Positions 6,335-12,726 of a stretch of 12,726 nucleotides of DNA are shown piece by piece. Position numbers and translations under genes: made by a program. Below the pieces are notes generated by a model. It was given only the letters and a program-made list of their open reading frames with translations. It was not told the origin of the DNA and searched no databases. How positions within the stretch are numbered: the first letter of the stretch is position 1; every line of letters begins with the position of its first letter. This DNA is from an uncultured Lysobacteraceae bacterium (lineage in GTDB: Bacteria; Pseudomonadota; Gammaproteobacteria; Xanthomonadales; Rhodanobacteraceae), in NCBI GenBank assembly GCA_946480705.1, contig CAMLLF010000032.1, forward strand, positions 1-12,726. The letters run 5' to 3'.

Positions 6335-7315
6335 ATGAGCGCCACTTCCGAATTCGCGGTCAGCGTGCTGCTGATCGCCTACCGCGCGACCGACACGATC
6401 GCCGCGGCGATCGACGCCGCGCTCGCGCAGACCGAGCCGTGCGAGATCATCGTTTCCGACGACTGCTCGCCCGACGACACGTTCGCCGTAGCGCAGCGCC
6501 ACGTTGCCGGCTACGCCGGTCCGCATCGCCTCATCGTGCGTCAGTGCGAACGCAACCGCGGCGTCGCGGCGCATCTGAGCGAGCTGTTCGCGCTCGCGAG
6601 CGGTCGAATCTTCGTGATCATGGCCGGCGACGATCTCGCGCGACCGCAGCGTGTCGCGGCGACGCGCGCCGCGTTCGACGAACGGCCCGACGTCTATGCG
6701 GTCGGCGCCGTCGTCGACGAGATCGACCTGGCCGGCGCGCCGCTGCGCCGCGGCGTGCGGCACATGCCGGCGGAATTCGGGCTCGACTACTTCGTGCGCG
6801 CGGGCAAGCTCGCGACCCTGCTCGGCGCGAGTCTCGCGATCCGGCGCGAGGTGTTCGAGCGATTCGGTCCGCTGCGCGCGAGCGCCGAGGACAACATCCT
6901 GACCCTGCGCGCGGCGCTGCTCGGGCGCGGCCTCTGCCTCGATCAGGCGCTGATCGACTACCGGCAGAATCCGGAGAGCCTCGGCAACTGGATCTTCGCG
7001 CGCCACGACGATTCGCCGGAACGCTTCCGCCGCCGCTACGAGCGCACCGTGCGCATGTATCGCGACGTCGCCGACGACATCGAGGCGTCGATCGCGCAGC
7101 TGCCGGAACTCGACGCGGAGCGCCGCGCGCTCGCCGAGCGCATCGTGCGCATCTACCGCATCGAGGCGGATGCGCGCAGCGCGATCCTCGACCGGCCGCG
7201 GCGCGACTGGCTCGGCCCGATCTGGCGCGGCCTGCGCGAGCCCGGGCTGCGCCGCAAGAGCGCCGAACGCGCGCTCAAGCTGCTGGTGCCGCGGCGCTGG
7301 TTCGGTCTGCGCTGA
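6335..7315 (+). CDS. Glycosyltransferase family 2
   Basis: A 326-residue GT-A fold glycosyltransferase, probably adding a sugar from a nucleotide donor to a surface glycan or lipid. The N-terminal strand FAVSVLLIAYRA is followed by the nucleotide-binding SDDCSPDDT (Asp42, Asp43), the metal-binding IMAGDD (95-100), LGASLAIRREVF (163-174) and the acidic pair in SAEDNIL (Glu185-Asp186). The C-terminal third is charged and helical. No other polysaccharide gene lies nearby, so donor and acceptor are unknown. The ATG is 98 bases from the divergent TatD gene and has no clear Shine-Dalgarno; TATAGACT at 6301-6308 may be its -10 region. It converges on the MgtE gene with 23 bases between stops. Confidence 0.88.
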   Translation: MSATSEFAVSVLLIAYRATDTIAAAIDAALAQTEPCEIIVSDDCSPDDTFAVAQRHVAGYAGPHRLIVRQCERNRGVAAHLSELFALASGRIFVIMAGDDLARPQRVAATRAAFDERPDVYAVGAVVDEIDLAGAPLRRGVRHMPAEFGLDYFVRAGKLATLLGASLAIRREVFERFGPLRASAEDNILTLRAALLGRGLCLDQALIDYRQNPESLGNWIFARHDDSPERFRRRYERTVRMYRDVADDIEASIAQLPELDAERRALAERIVRIYRIEADARSAILDRPRRDWLGPIWRGLREPGLRRKSAERALKLLVPRRWFGLR

Positions 7316-7322
7316 GCGCGGA

Positions 7323-7336
7323 CCGCAGCGTTGCGG
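7323..7336. terminator. Short hairpin between convergent genes, possible weak bidirectional terminator
   Basis: CCGCA and TGCGG form a 5-bp stem with the loop GCGT in the 23-base gap between the stops of the glycosyltransferase and magnesium transporter genes. It has no T tract on either strand, so a terminator role rests only on position. Confidence 0.25.
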
Positions 7337-7338
7337 CC

Positions 7339-8523
7339 TCAGGCGACGAATGCCGCGGCGAGGCCGAGAAACAACCCCATGCTGACGACGTCGGTCGCGG
7401 TCGTCAGGAAAATGCTCGACGCCGTCGCCGGGTCGGCGCCGAGGCGCTTGAGTACGAGCGGAACGGCCGCGCCGGCCATGCCGGACACGGCGCAGCTCGT
7501 CGTCATCGCCGCAAACGTGATCAGCGCGAGAACGAGCGGCTGCGGATGCGTCTGCAGCCGCGCCATCACGTACATCGCGATGGCGGCGACGACGCCGGTC
7601 AGCGCGCCGTTGAGAAAGCCGAGCAACGCCTCCTTCGCCATGAGCGCCGCCGCCTGCGAACTGCGCACCTCGCCGAGGGTCATGCCGCGCAGGGTCACGG
7701 CGAGCGACTGGCAGCCCGTATTGCTGCATTGGCCCGACAGCACCGGGATGAAGATCGCGAGCAGCACGATGCGATTGACCGTGTCCTGGAACAGCCCCAC
7801 CGTGCCCGCGGCGATGAAGGCCGTGAACAGGTTGAGCTGCAGCCATGGGTGGCGGAATTTCAACGAGCGCAGCCACGGCGTCGCGGCGCGCTCTTCCTTC
7901 TCGACACCGACCATCGCGCCGGCCTGCGCGCTGATCTCGAACGCCTGCTGCTCGAACAGCACCGAGCCGCGCACGACGCCGATCAGGTGGCCTTCGGCAT
8001 CGCAGACCGGGTAGACGGGATAGTGGCGCGTGACGACCGCGTGCATCGCATCGATGAGATCCATATCGCCGCGCAGCGCGAACGGCGAGGGGATCATGAC
8101 CTCGGCGAGCGTGTCGTTCGGATTGGCGAACAGCAGCTCGCGGAACGCGACGACGCCGACGAGGCGGTCTTCGCGGTCGAGCACGTAGAGATAGGTGATC
8201 AGCGTCTGCTTGACCGCTTCGCGCAGTTCGTCGATCGCTTCGTGGATGCGCGTGCCCGGCGCGAACACGGCGTTGGGTTTTTCCATGAGCCGGCCGACGC
8301 TCGATTCGGGCCAGGCCACGTCTTCGAGCCACTGCTCGCCGGCGCTGTTCGTCGCGGCGATGCGCTCGCGGCGCGTAGGCGGAAATTCCTCGAGGATCTC
8401 CACCGCCTGGCCCGGATTGAGCTGGGCCAGCACGGCAGCGACGGCGCTGTCGTCCTCGTCGTGCAGCATGTCGGCGGCGGCCTTGGGATCAAGCTCGCGC
8501 ACGCGCCGGTATAGCGATTCCAT
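7339..8523 (-). CDS. mgtE: MgtE-family magnesium transporter
   Basis: A 394-residue Mg2+ channel/transporter of the inner membrane. A short helical N domain (about 1-70) is followed by two CBS domains (about 75-195). A connecting helix then leads to the MgtE membrane domain (about 230-394, five hydrophobic segments). The signature IPVLSGQCSNTGCQSLAV (259-276) corresponds to the GGNxGxQ motif, and the pore-helix acidic residue lies in TTATDVVSM (Asp378). The Thermus protein is about 450 residues with an N domain near 130, so the Mg2+-sensing N domain is roughly half size here. ATG 8523 follows AGGGGA; the frame is open to 8991 but the extra part is antisense to nothing recognisable and arginine-rich. 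The gene is monocistronic, or follows the VOC gene by 149 bases. Confidence 0.92.
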   Translation of the reverse strand: MESLYRRVRELDPKAAADMLHDEDDSAVAAVLAQLNPGQAVEILEEFPPTRRERIAATNSAGEQWLEDVAWPESSVGRLMEKPNAVFAPGTRIHEAIDELREAVKQTLITYLYVLDREDRLVGVVAFRELLFANPNDTLAEVMIPSPFALRGDMDLIDAMHAVVTRHYPVYPVCDAEGHLIGVVRGSVLFEQQAFEISAQAGAMVGVEKEERAATPWLRSLKFRHPWLQLNLFTAFIAAGTVGLFQDTVNRIVLLAIFIPVLSGQCSNTGCQSLAVTLRGMTLGEVRSSQAAALMAKEALLGFLNGALTGVVAAIAMYVMARLQTHPQPLVLALITFAAMTTSCAVSGMAGAAVPLVLKRLGADPATASSIFLTTATDVVSMGLFLGLAAAFVA

Positions 8524-8625
8524 CGTTCCCCTGCCTGCCTCGAAAGTACGCGTCGTGCGATTCGAAGTCGCAGGCATCCGGCGCAGGGCACCGGGCCTGC
8601 GGTCGGAAGTGCGCTCGAAGCGCCG

Positions 8626-8634
8626 ATGGTAGCA
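8626..8634 (-). promoter_or_regulatory. Candidate extended -10 promoter of mgtE
   Basis: TGCTACCAT on the minus strand fits TGn plus a four-of-six -10 box. Transcription would start near 8619 and give a leader of about 95 bases. In that leader I see only a 5-bp TGCGA/TCGCA inverted repeat and no recognisable Mg2+ riboswitch. Confidence 0.35.
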
Positions 8635-8672
8635 AACGCGGTCCGGCGCGCGACAAGCGCCGGCAGGCGGGC

Positions 8673-9056
8673 CTACTGCCCCTCGGGCGGCTGCCAGAGT
8701 TCGATCTTGTTGCCTTCCGGATCGACGACCCAGCCGAACTTTCCGTATTCGGATTCGTCGGTCTTGTCGATCACGTTGCAGCCTTCGTCGCGCAGCGCGG
8801 CGAGCAACGCGTGCAGGTCGGCGACACGGTAGTTGACCATGAACGGCGCATCGCTCGGCGCGAAGTACGCGGAGTCGGCCTTGAACAGGCTCCACACCGT
8901 CGTACCGACGGCGCCGGGATTGTCGTCGTTCCAGCGGAAGGCGACGCCGCCCCAGTCGGCGATGTCGAGGCCGAGATGCCTGCCGTACCACTCGCGCAGC
9001 GCGTCCGTGTCGCGTGCCTTGATGAAGATGCCGCCGATACCCGTCACACGTTTCAT
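8673..9056 (-). CDS. VOC-superfamily (glyoxalase/bleomycin-resistance fold) protein
   Basis: A 127-residue single-module vicinal-oxygen-chelate protein. It begins with IGGIFIKARDTDALREWYGRHLG (roughly 7-29), the usual first strand and helix with the W-Y-x-x-x-L-G pattern. It ends with WVVDPEGNKIELWQP, where Glu119 is the typical C-terminal metal ligand. The middle segment FMVNYRVADLHALLAALRDEG is the standard second half. The first module's His ligand position is not obvious, so metal-dependent catalysis is uncertain. The family includes glyoxalase I, dioxygenases, antibiotic-binding proteins and many uncharacterised members; no specific substrate can be assigned. It lies between a cell-wall hydrolase gene (79 bases upstream) and mgtE (149 bases downstream) on the same strand. 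Confidence 0.85.
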   Translation of the reverse strand: MKRVTGIGGIFIKARDTDALREWYGRHLGLDIADWGGVAFRWNDDNPGAVGTTVWSLFKADSAYFAPSDAPFMVNYRVADLHALLAALRDEGCNVIDKTDESEYGKFGWVVDPEGNKIELWQPPEGQ

Positions 9057-9135
9057 GCGCGCCCCCGCGTTGGAATGGACGGCGGCGAGCTTAGAGCCGG
9101 AACGGCCGCGCCGTCGAGGCGCGACGCGGCGGGAG

Positions 9136-9573
9136 TCAGTTCAACGAATAGAAGCGGTGCGGACCGATGATCGCGACCGGGCGGCCCATCGCCCAGCTCT
9201 GCGGTTCGGCATAGCTCGCGACGAAATGGCTCGCGCCCGGCACCACGCGCACGCGCAGGCTTTCCGGCAGCAGCCACACGTTGCGTGCGCTGCTCGCGAC
9301 CATCCACGCTTTTGTCCACGCTTCCAAGTTGTCTATTTCGTAATTCTTGCTCGTAATGGACAACGCGAACTGGCGCGGCGCCTTGAGCACTTCGCAGAGG
9401 TTCTTGCCCCAGCGGCCCTGATCGAGGCGGTGGAGACCGACTTCGGCGACGGCCATCTGGCCGCGGGTCGACTCGCCGCGGGCCTCGAGATAAACGGTTG
9501 CGGCCAGACAGGTCTGGTCGGCGATGGGTTGCGGCATGACCGAGGTCATCCACAGCAACAGGCCCAGCTTCAT
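9136..9573 (-). CDS. SleB-like cell wall hydrolase (Hydrolase_2 family)
   Basis: A 145-residue secreted enzyme predicted to cleave the glycan strand of peptidoglycan. After a short hydrophobic leader (residues 1-19) come CLAATVYLEARGE (22-34), where Glu30 is the probable catalytic acid of the SleB/CwlJ fold, and KAPRQFA (64-70). The C-terminal part contains ASHFVASYAEPQSWA (114-128), like the family's ATHYHA...P.W block. SleB and CwlJ act in spore germination in Bacillus, but this short Gram-negative form is more likely a housekeeping or remodelling enzyme. GGAGGT at 9580-9585 sits 6 bases from ATG 9573 and zero bases from an in-frame ATG at 9579, so 9573 is the better start. The longer frame to 9747 is not supported. 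Confidence 0.85.
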   Translation of the reverse strand: MKLGLLLWMTSVMPQPIADQTCLAATVYLEARGESTRGQMAVAEVGLHRLDQGRWGKNLCEVLKAPRQFALSITSKNYEIDNLEAWTKAWMVASSARNVWLLPESLRVRVVPGASHFVASYAEPQSWAMGRPVAIIGPHRFYSLN

Positions 9574-9579
9574 CCTCAT

Positions 9580-9585
9580 ACCTCC
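9580..9585 (-). promoter_or_regulatory. Ribosome binding site that decides the SleB-like gene start
   Basis: A perfect GGAGGT is directly joined to one ATG (9579) and 6 bases from the next (9573). Only the second has normal spacing. Confidence 0.6.
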
Positions 9586-9963
9586 GTGCACACGGTCCTT
9601 GCGCGCGACAGGTCGGGACGACGCTGGCGTTTGGGGGTTCCGGAATGTCGGTTGCGCCGCGTCTTCTGGGTAATGCGGCGTGGCCGGGCCGGGGCGCATT
9701 TCCTGGACCCTGTTTGGGTCCGCGCGGGCGACGACCGGTTGATTCAAGCCTTCGCCACCGGGCGAAAGCGCCTAACCAGGGCGGCCGTAAAGCAGGAACT
9801 CCGGCCGTCATGAACCGCGCGATCCGAGTTCTTACGGTTCGCGAGGTCTGGTTGTCGGGCCTCTCGGCCCGGTTCTGGGTGCGGGAATGGCGACCCGCTG
9901 GGATTCGGTGACGCGCACCCTAGCGGGCCGGCGGAGTGCTGTCAAACGCACACGGCCGCGATT

Positions 9964-9996
9964 AACGACGACCTAACATTCTGTTCAGTCGTCGTT
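9964..9996. repeat. Perfect 9-bp inverted repeat with inner stem, possible terminator
   Basis: AACGACGAC (9964-9972) pairs with GTCGTCGTT (9988-9996). Within the 15-base loop, AACA (9975-9978) pairs with TGTT (9982-9985). The plus strand continues TTGTGT after the stem, giving four T in a row; the minus strand has only TT. It lies 86-118 bases past the stop of the PhnD-like gene, so it could end that transcript. An operator or part of a small RNA is equally possible. Confidence 0.45.
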
Positions 9997-10018
9997 TTGT
10001 GTCGGGAATCGGTATATT

Positions 10019-10036
10019 TTCGCTCAATTTAGCGAA
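10019..10036. repeat. Inverted repeat TTCGCT/AGCGAA in AT-rich DNA
   Basis: TTCGCT and AGCGAA are perfect 6-bp arms separated by CAATTT, next to TATATTTT (10013-10020). This is the most AT-rich spot in the window. Its shape suggests a protein-binding site or part of a promoter, but no gene on the plus strand follows it. Confidence 0.4.
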
Positions 10037-10081
10037 TGCGGAAAATGTCGCGACGTGCGGCCTCCCCGCCGCGGCGAAGCG

Positions 10082-10900
10082 TCACTGGTAACCGTAGAAA
10101 CCCTTGAGCATGGTCTCGGCGCTCTTGTAGTCGTCGGTCGTCGCGGCGACGAACTTGCTGATGCCGAGTTCGAGCAGCAGGTTCGACAGTGCCGGGTCCT
10201 GGTCGAGCTTGAGCAGCGCTTCGGCGACCTTGGTCCGGGTCGCCGCGGGCACGGACGGCGCGGCCGACACGGCGGCGCCTGCGAATTCGACCGAGGTCTT
10301 GACCGGGGTCAGGTTCGGATACTGATCCTTGAGCCAGGTCGGCACCATCGCAGCCTCGGCTTCGCCCGCGAACACCGCCTCGACGGCGTCGCGCCAGGAC
10401 GCGGCCGAGGATTCGATGTCGGGCTGCTGGATCGGATTCGGATAGAAGCCCAGCAGCAGCGCATAGCCGAGGCTCGGCGCGCCCATGCAGACGATCTTGC
10501 GGCCGACGAGCGCGTCGAGCCCCTTGTCCTGCAGGTCGACGTTGGTGACCAGCGTGTAGCTCTGGCGCTCCGCCGTGCGCACGAGCGGCACGAACTGGAA
10601 GCGGGCCACGCGGTAGTCGGCGAGGTGGGCCTCGTCGAGCGCGAAATCGAATTTCTCGTTCGCGCGCAGGTCGCGCCAATAGAAGTGATAGTTCTTCGGC
10701 GTGACGAGCGTGAATTTTTCGCCGGTAGCCTTGGCGAGATAGTCGATCAGCGGCTTGTAGACCTCGGCGGCCTTCTGCGGACCGTAGATCGGTTCGACCA
10801 CGAAACTGTAGTCGGCCCATGCCGTCGTACCGGCGAGGCCGAGGGTGCAGATCGCACCCCGGAGCAGACGTTTGACGCTGGTCTGTCGACGCTGAGACAT
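10082..10900 (-). CDS. PhnD-like periplasmic substrate-binding protein (phosphate/phosphonate type), orphan
   Basis: A 272-residue exported protein. The basic N-terminus and hydrophobic core end in TTAWA, with probable signal-peptidase cleavage after residue 29. The mature part resembles the PhnD/transferrin-like binding fold (PF12974 type): VVEPIYGPQKAAEVYKPLIDYL at the start, YHFYWRDLRANEKFDFALDEAHLADYR, and the hinge region GLDALVGRKIVCMGAPSLGYALLL. In PhnD systems it would deliver phosphonate or a related oxyanion to an ABC importer, but no permease or ATPase gene is in the window, so the ligand is unknown. ATG 10900 is preferred because GGGGAGGA lies 5 bases upstream (10906-10913); an in-frame ATG at 10927 has no such site. 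It follows ygfZ by 75 bases and has its own candidate promoter. Confidence 0.82.
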   Translation of the reverse strand: MSQRRQTSVKRLLRGAICTLGLAGTTAWADYSFVVEPIYGPQKAAEVYKPLIDYLAKATGEKFTLVTPKNYHFYWRDLRANEKFDFALDEAHLADYRVARFQFVPLVRTAERQSYTLVTNVDLQDKGLDALVGRKIVCMGAPSLGYALLLGFYPNPIQQPDIESSAASWRDAVEAVFAGEAEAAMVPTWLKDQYPNLTPVKTSVEFAGAAVSAAPSVPAATRTKVAEALLKLDQDPALSNLLLELGISKFVAATTDDYKSAETMLKGFYGYQ

Positions 10901-10939
10901 GCCAGTCCTCCCCTGTGAGCCCGACATCAGAATAGCTTG

Positions 10940-10945
10940 AGTATA
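10940..10945 (-). promoter_or_regulatory. Candidate -10 box of the PhnD-like gene
   Basis: TATACT on the minus strand matches the -10 consensus at five of six bases. It predicts a start near 10933, 33 bases before ATG 10900. A weak CTGAAA lies 19 bases upstream. This start would exclude the in-frame ATG at 10927 only marginally. Confidence 0.4.
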
Positions 10946-10975
10946 GGCGAGTTTCGCTCAGGGATTTCAGGTGAA

Positions 10976-11794
10976 TTATCGCGTTGCGGGCAGGCTCGGC
11001 CAGGCCCTCGGCAGCACGTGCAGCGTGCGCGGACCGGCGGTGAGTTCCGTAGCAGCCTCTGCCGATTCGCGGCGCACGACAGCCAGCGCGGAGCTGCCGC
11101 CGTCCGGCAGCGCGACCCATTGCAGCAGCAGGCCGGCTTCGCTGTCGCCGTCGCGCAGTTCCGCGGCACCGTCGAGCGGGCCGTCGGCGCTCACGCGGAC
11201 CGGCACGCGCTTGTCGCCGCCGCCGCGAAAATGCAGCCGCGCGACGATTTCCTGTCCGGGATAGCAGCCCTTGCCGTGGCTGATCGCACCGAGCCGCGCG
11301 AATTCCATCCATGACGGCAGCGCCTGTTCGAGTGCGTGGTCGGGCAGCCACGGCAGGCCGGCCTCGATGTCGCGCGTAAGCGTGTCGGCGAAGCCGAGCC
11401 CGTCGACCGCGGCGTTGTCCCTCAGGATCAGCCGGCGTCCTTCCGGCAGCGCCGCGACGAAGTCGCCGGCCGCGGCCGGCGCGTCGCTGACGACTTCAGC
11501 CCACTGCCAGCCCGTCGGCGCTTCGACGCGTACTTTCAGGCGCAGCACGAACAGGCGCAGCGTCGGTACGACGGCTGCCGCGCTGCCGCCGCGAAGCAGC
11601 AGCAGGAAGCGCGCCTCGTCGGCGCGGATCAGATGGAACAGGCGTCGCACGCGACCCTGCGGATTGAGCCAGGCATTGAGCTGGCTGCCGCCGACCGGCA
11701 GGCCGGTCACGTCATTGCAGAACTGCGCCTGCGCAAAGGCGCCGGCGTCGGGGCCGGCGAGTTCGATGAGTTCGGTCGGAGCGGTCGGCGGCAC
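10976..11794 (-). CDS. ygfZ: YgfZ, folate-dependent iron-sulfur cluster maintenance protein (GcvT-like)
   Basis: A tetrahydrofolate-binding GcvT-like protein that, in E. coli, helps make or repair certain Fe-S enzymes in the cytoplasm. The family signature KGCYPGQE appears intact, with the conserved cysteine, followed by IVARLHFRGGGDKR. The N-terminal block AGPDAGAFAQAQFCNDV is also typical. GTG 11794 is chosen (272 residues): AGGA lies about 7 bases before it and an extended -10 at 11823-11831 lies just upstream. The 27 codons back to ATG 11875 have only about two thirds G/C in third positions, include a rare ATA and would start before that promoter. The longer 299-residue form cannot be excluded. 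The gene is divergent from the DUF1674-sdhCD operon, whose enzyme contains Fe-S clusters. Confidence 0.88.
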   Translation of the reverse strand: MPPTAPTELIELAGPDAGAFAQAQFCNDVTGLPVGGSQLNAWLNPQGRVRRLFHLIRADEARFLLLLRGGSAAAVVPTLRLFVLRLKVRVEAPTGWQWAEVVSDAPAAAGDFVAALPEGRRLILRDNAAVDGLGFADTLTRDIEAGLPWLPDHALEQALPSWMEFARLGAISHGKGCYPGQEIVARLHFRGGGDKRVPVRVSADGPLDGAAELRDGDSEAGLLLQWVALPDGGSSALAVVRRESAEAATELTAGPRTLHVLPRAWPSLPATR

Positions 11795-11822
11795 GCGGAT
11801 TTCCTGCTGGCGCGAAGACGCG

Positions 11823-11831
11823 AGTATCGCA
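11823..11831 (-). promoter_or_regulatory. Candidate extended -10 promoter of ygfZ
   Basis: TGCGATACT on the minus strand fits TGn plus a four-of-six -10 box. The predicted start near 11816 lies inside the longer possible reading frame and about 20 bases before GTG 11794, which supports the GTG start. Confidence 0.4.
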
Positions 11832-12012
11832 AAACCCCCGCCGCGATCACCGTGATTCGCCGTGCGACGCTGCATTGGCCGGGCCGGGCGATCGCGGCCG
11901 GGCGCGGACGTTCCGACCTTGGTCGCAGCGCGCTCGCAGCCGGCCGTTGTGCGCTGCGCCAGGGTTGTCAGTTGGGGGCGCGGGCGTTAACCTTCGCGCC
12001 GCTTCAAGACCT

Positions 12013-12183
12013 ATGCCCGAATCCACTTCCCAGCCAGTTCCGCCAGATCGCGTCGTGCCCGAGCCCAGCGCTCCCGCACCGACGGACGCTGCATCGCGTC
12101 CGCGCGAAATCGGCGGCCGCCAGGGGCCGGAGCCGACCCGCTACGGCGACTGGGAAAAGAATGGTCGTTGCATCGATTTCTGA
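12013..12183 (+). CDS. DUF1674 / SdhAF4-type succinate dehydrogenase assembly factor
   Basis: A 56-residue protein with a proline-rich variable N-terminus and the whole DUF1674 signature at its C-terminus: EIGGRQGPEPTRYGDWEKNG followed by RCIDF. In eukaryotes the homologue Sdh8/SDHAF4 binds the flavinylated catalytic subunit SdhA and promotes assembly of complex II. Here the gene sits 91 bases before sdhC on the same strand, which agrees with that role. ATG 12013 is used because the frame extended back to 11875 adds only arginine-rich sequence running into the ygfZ promoter area. No clear Shine-Dalgarno is visible. A possible -35 TTGTCA (11965-11970) lacks a good -10 partner. Confidence 0.88.
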   Translation: MPESTSQPVPPDRVVPEPSAPAPTDAASRPREIGGRQGPEPTRYGDWEKNGRCIDF

Positions 12184-12274
12184 GCGCGTCGCGGCGGGCT
12201 GAATCCGTCGTGCGAGTTCGAAAAGCGCGGCAACGCCGGATCGGAAACCCCGGTTGGCGTAAAGGATGGCGACC

Positions 12275-12670
12275 ATGCCTCAAGCGGCAAGACCCAAGTC
12301 ACCGCACCTCCAGATCTACCGTTGGCAGATCCAGATGGTGTCCTCGATTCTGCATCGCGCCGCCGGCATCGCGTTGGCCGCAGGGACGGTGCTCCTGGTC
12401 TGCCTGCTGGCGGCGCTCGCCGCGGGGCCTGAAGCCTACGCAAACGTGCAGAGCTGCTGCGCCTCGGTGTTCGGTCAGCTGCTGCTGCTCGGCTGGACCT
12501 GGTCGCTGGCGTATCACCTGCTCAACGGCTTGCGTCACCTGCTCGAAGACACCGGCGCCGGCTTCGAGATCAAGACCTTCGTCATGACCGGCTGGGTCGC
12601 CGTCGCCGGTTCGTTCGTGCTGACCGCGCTGGTCTGGGCCTGCGTCCTGCTGCAGCGGGGTGGCGCATGA
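12275..12670 (+). CDS. sdhC: Succinate dehydrogenase cytochrome b556 subunit SdhC
   Basis: A 131-residue membrane anchor subunit of complex II that binds haem b and ubiquinone with SdhD. The N-terminal signature RPKSPHLQIYR is followed by SSILHRAAG, where Ser24 and Arg28 align with the E. coli quinone-site Ser27 and Arg31. AYHLLNGLRHLLED follows, where His81 aligns with haem ligand His84. Three membrane helices lie at about 28-50, 63-86 and 104-126. ATG 12275 is chosen over the in-frame ATG at 12266: AAGGA (12262-12266) is 8 bases from the former but abuts or overlaps the latter. The stop overlaps the sdhD start (ATGA). Confidence 0.95.
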   Translation: MPQAARPKSPHLQIYRWQIQMVSSILHRAAGIALAAGTVLLVCLLAALAAGPEAYANVQSCCASVFGQLLLLGWTWSLAYHLLNGLRHLLEDTGAGFEIKTFVMTGWVAVAGSFVLTALVWACVLLQRGGA

Positions 12671-12726
12671 GCGACAACGGAAAGCTCCGCACGCCGCTCA
12701 AGACCGTCCGCGGTCTCGGTTCCGCA
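12667..12726 (+). CDS. sdhD: Succinate dehydrogenase membrane anchor subunit SdhD (5' end only)
   Basis: The first 20 codons begin at an ATGA overlap with the sdhC stop, read MSDNGKLRTPLKTVRGLGSA and run off the window. The LRTPLKTVRGLGSA stretch is the conserved start of SdhD proteins. The overlap implies translational coupling with sdhC; sdhA and sdhB probably follow outside the window. Confidence 0.88.
   Translation, partial: MSDNGKLRTPLKTVRGLGSA

Larger units (their letters stand above)
9586..10081. other. Gene-free region with inverted repeats
   Basis: About 500 bases without a supported gene. A plus-strand frame at 9645-9911 is arginine/proline-rich with no motif and is not called. 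Inverted repeats are CGGGCC/GGCCCG (9856-9871, 4-base loop), GAACCG/CGGTTC (9812-9817 with 9835-9840), and the two stronger ones listed separately at 9964-9996 and 10019-10036. The last 90 bases are clearly AT-richer than the rest of the window. The promoter of the SleB-like gene should lie here but is not evident. Confidence 0.5.

Noticed and set aside
6235..8514. 759-residue plus-strand and 699-residue minus-strand open frames over the glycosyltransferase and mgtE genes
   Set aside because: Both overlap well-supported genes, and neither has recognisable domains.
8524..8619. Possible Mg2+-sensing riboswitch before mgtE
   Set aside because: The leader of about 95 bases is too short for an M-box and shows only one 5-bp inverted repeat.
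9700..9860. Possible tRNA suggested by GGTTGATTCAA-like T-loop text
   Set aside because: No matching acceptor stem, anticodon arm or correct T-loop could be assembled on either strand.
9645..9911. 88-residue plus-strand frame in the 500-base gap
   Set aside because: No ribosome site at a sensible distance, no motif, and Arg/Pro/Gly-rich composition typical of chance frames.

Overview
The window is high-GC, gene-dense chromosomal DNA from a proteobacterium. The best guess is a gammaproteobacterium of the Xanthomonadales/Nevskiales kind. That guess rests on the gene set: ygfZ next to a DUF1674 gene and sdhCD, tcdA next to a small DUF6116-like membrane protein, and an orphan PhnD-like binding protein. 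There are no insertion sequences, tRNAs, rRNAs or CRISPR arrays. The many very long ORFs opposite the real genes are GC-driven shadows.

Positions 1-3697 (minus strand) hold the most interesting unit, an alpha-hydroxyketone quorum-sensing module. In transcription order it contains a six-helix membrane sensor kinase of the CqsS/LqsS family, an unusual LqsR-like response regulator that overlaps the kinase gene by one base, and a CqsA/LqsA-type autoinducer synthase that runs off the left edge. The kinase has no receiver of its own, so the layout follows the Legionella Lqs circuit (kinase to separate regulator) rather than the Vibrio hybrid CqsS-LuxU-LuxO relay. The pocket residues of the sensor can be aligned with CqsS.

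Positions 3896-9573 hold housekeeping genes in small, mostly single-gene units. They are a cytochrome c'-like protein (minus), tcdA and a DUF6116-like membrane protein (plus), a TatD-family hydrolase (minus, overlapping its neighbour tail to tail), a family 2 glycosyltransferase (plus), a short MgtE magnesium transporter, a VOC/glyoxalase-fold protein and a SleB-like cell-wall hydrolase (all minus). A gene-free stretch of about 500 bases (9580-10081) follows, with an AT-richer right end carrying two inverted repeats.

Positions 10082-12726 hold an orphan PhnD-like periplasmic binding protein and ygfZ (both minus). Divergent from ygfZ is the start of the succinate dehydrogenase operon: a DUF1674/SdhAF4-type assembly factor, sdhC, and the first 20 codons of sdhD at the right edge. 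YgfZ (iron-sulfur repair) and SdhAF4 (SdhA flavinylation) both serve enzymes such as succinate dehydrogenase, so this divergent pair is functionally coherent.
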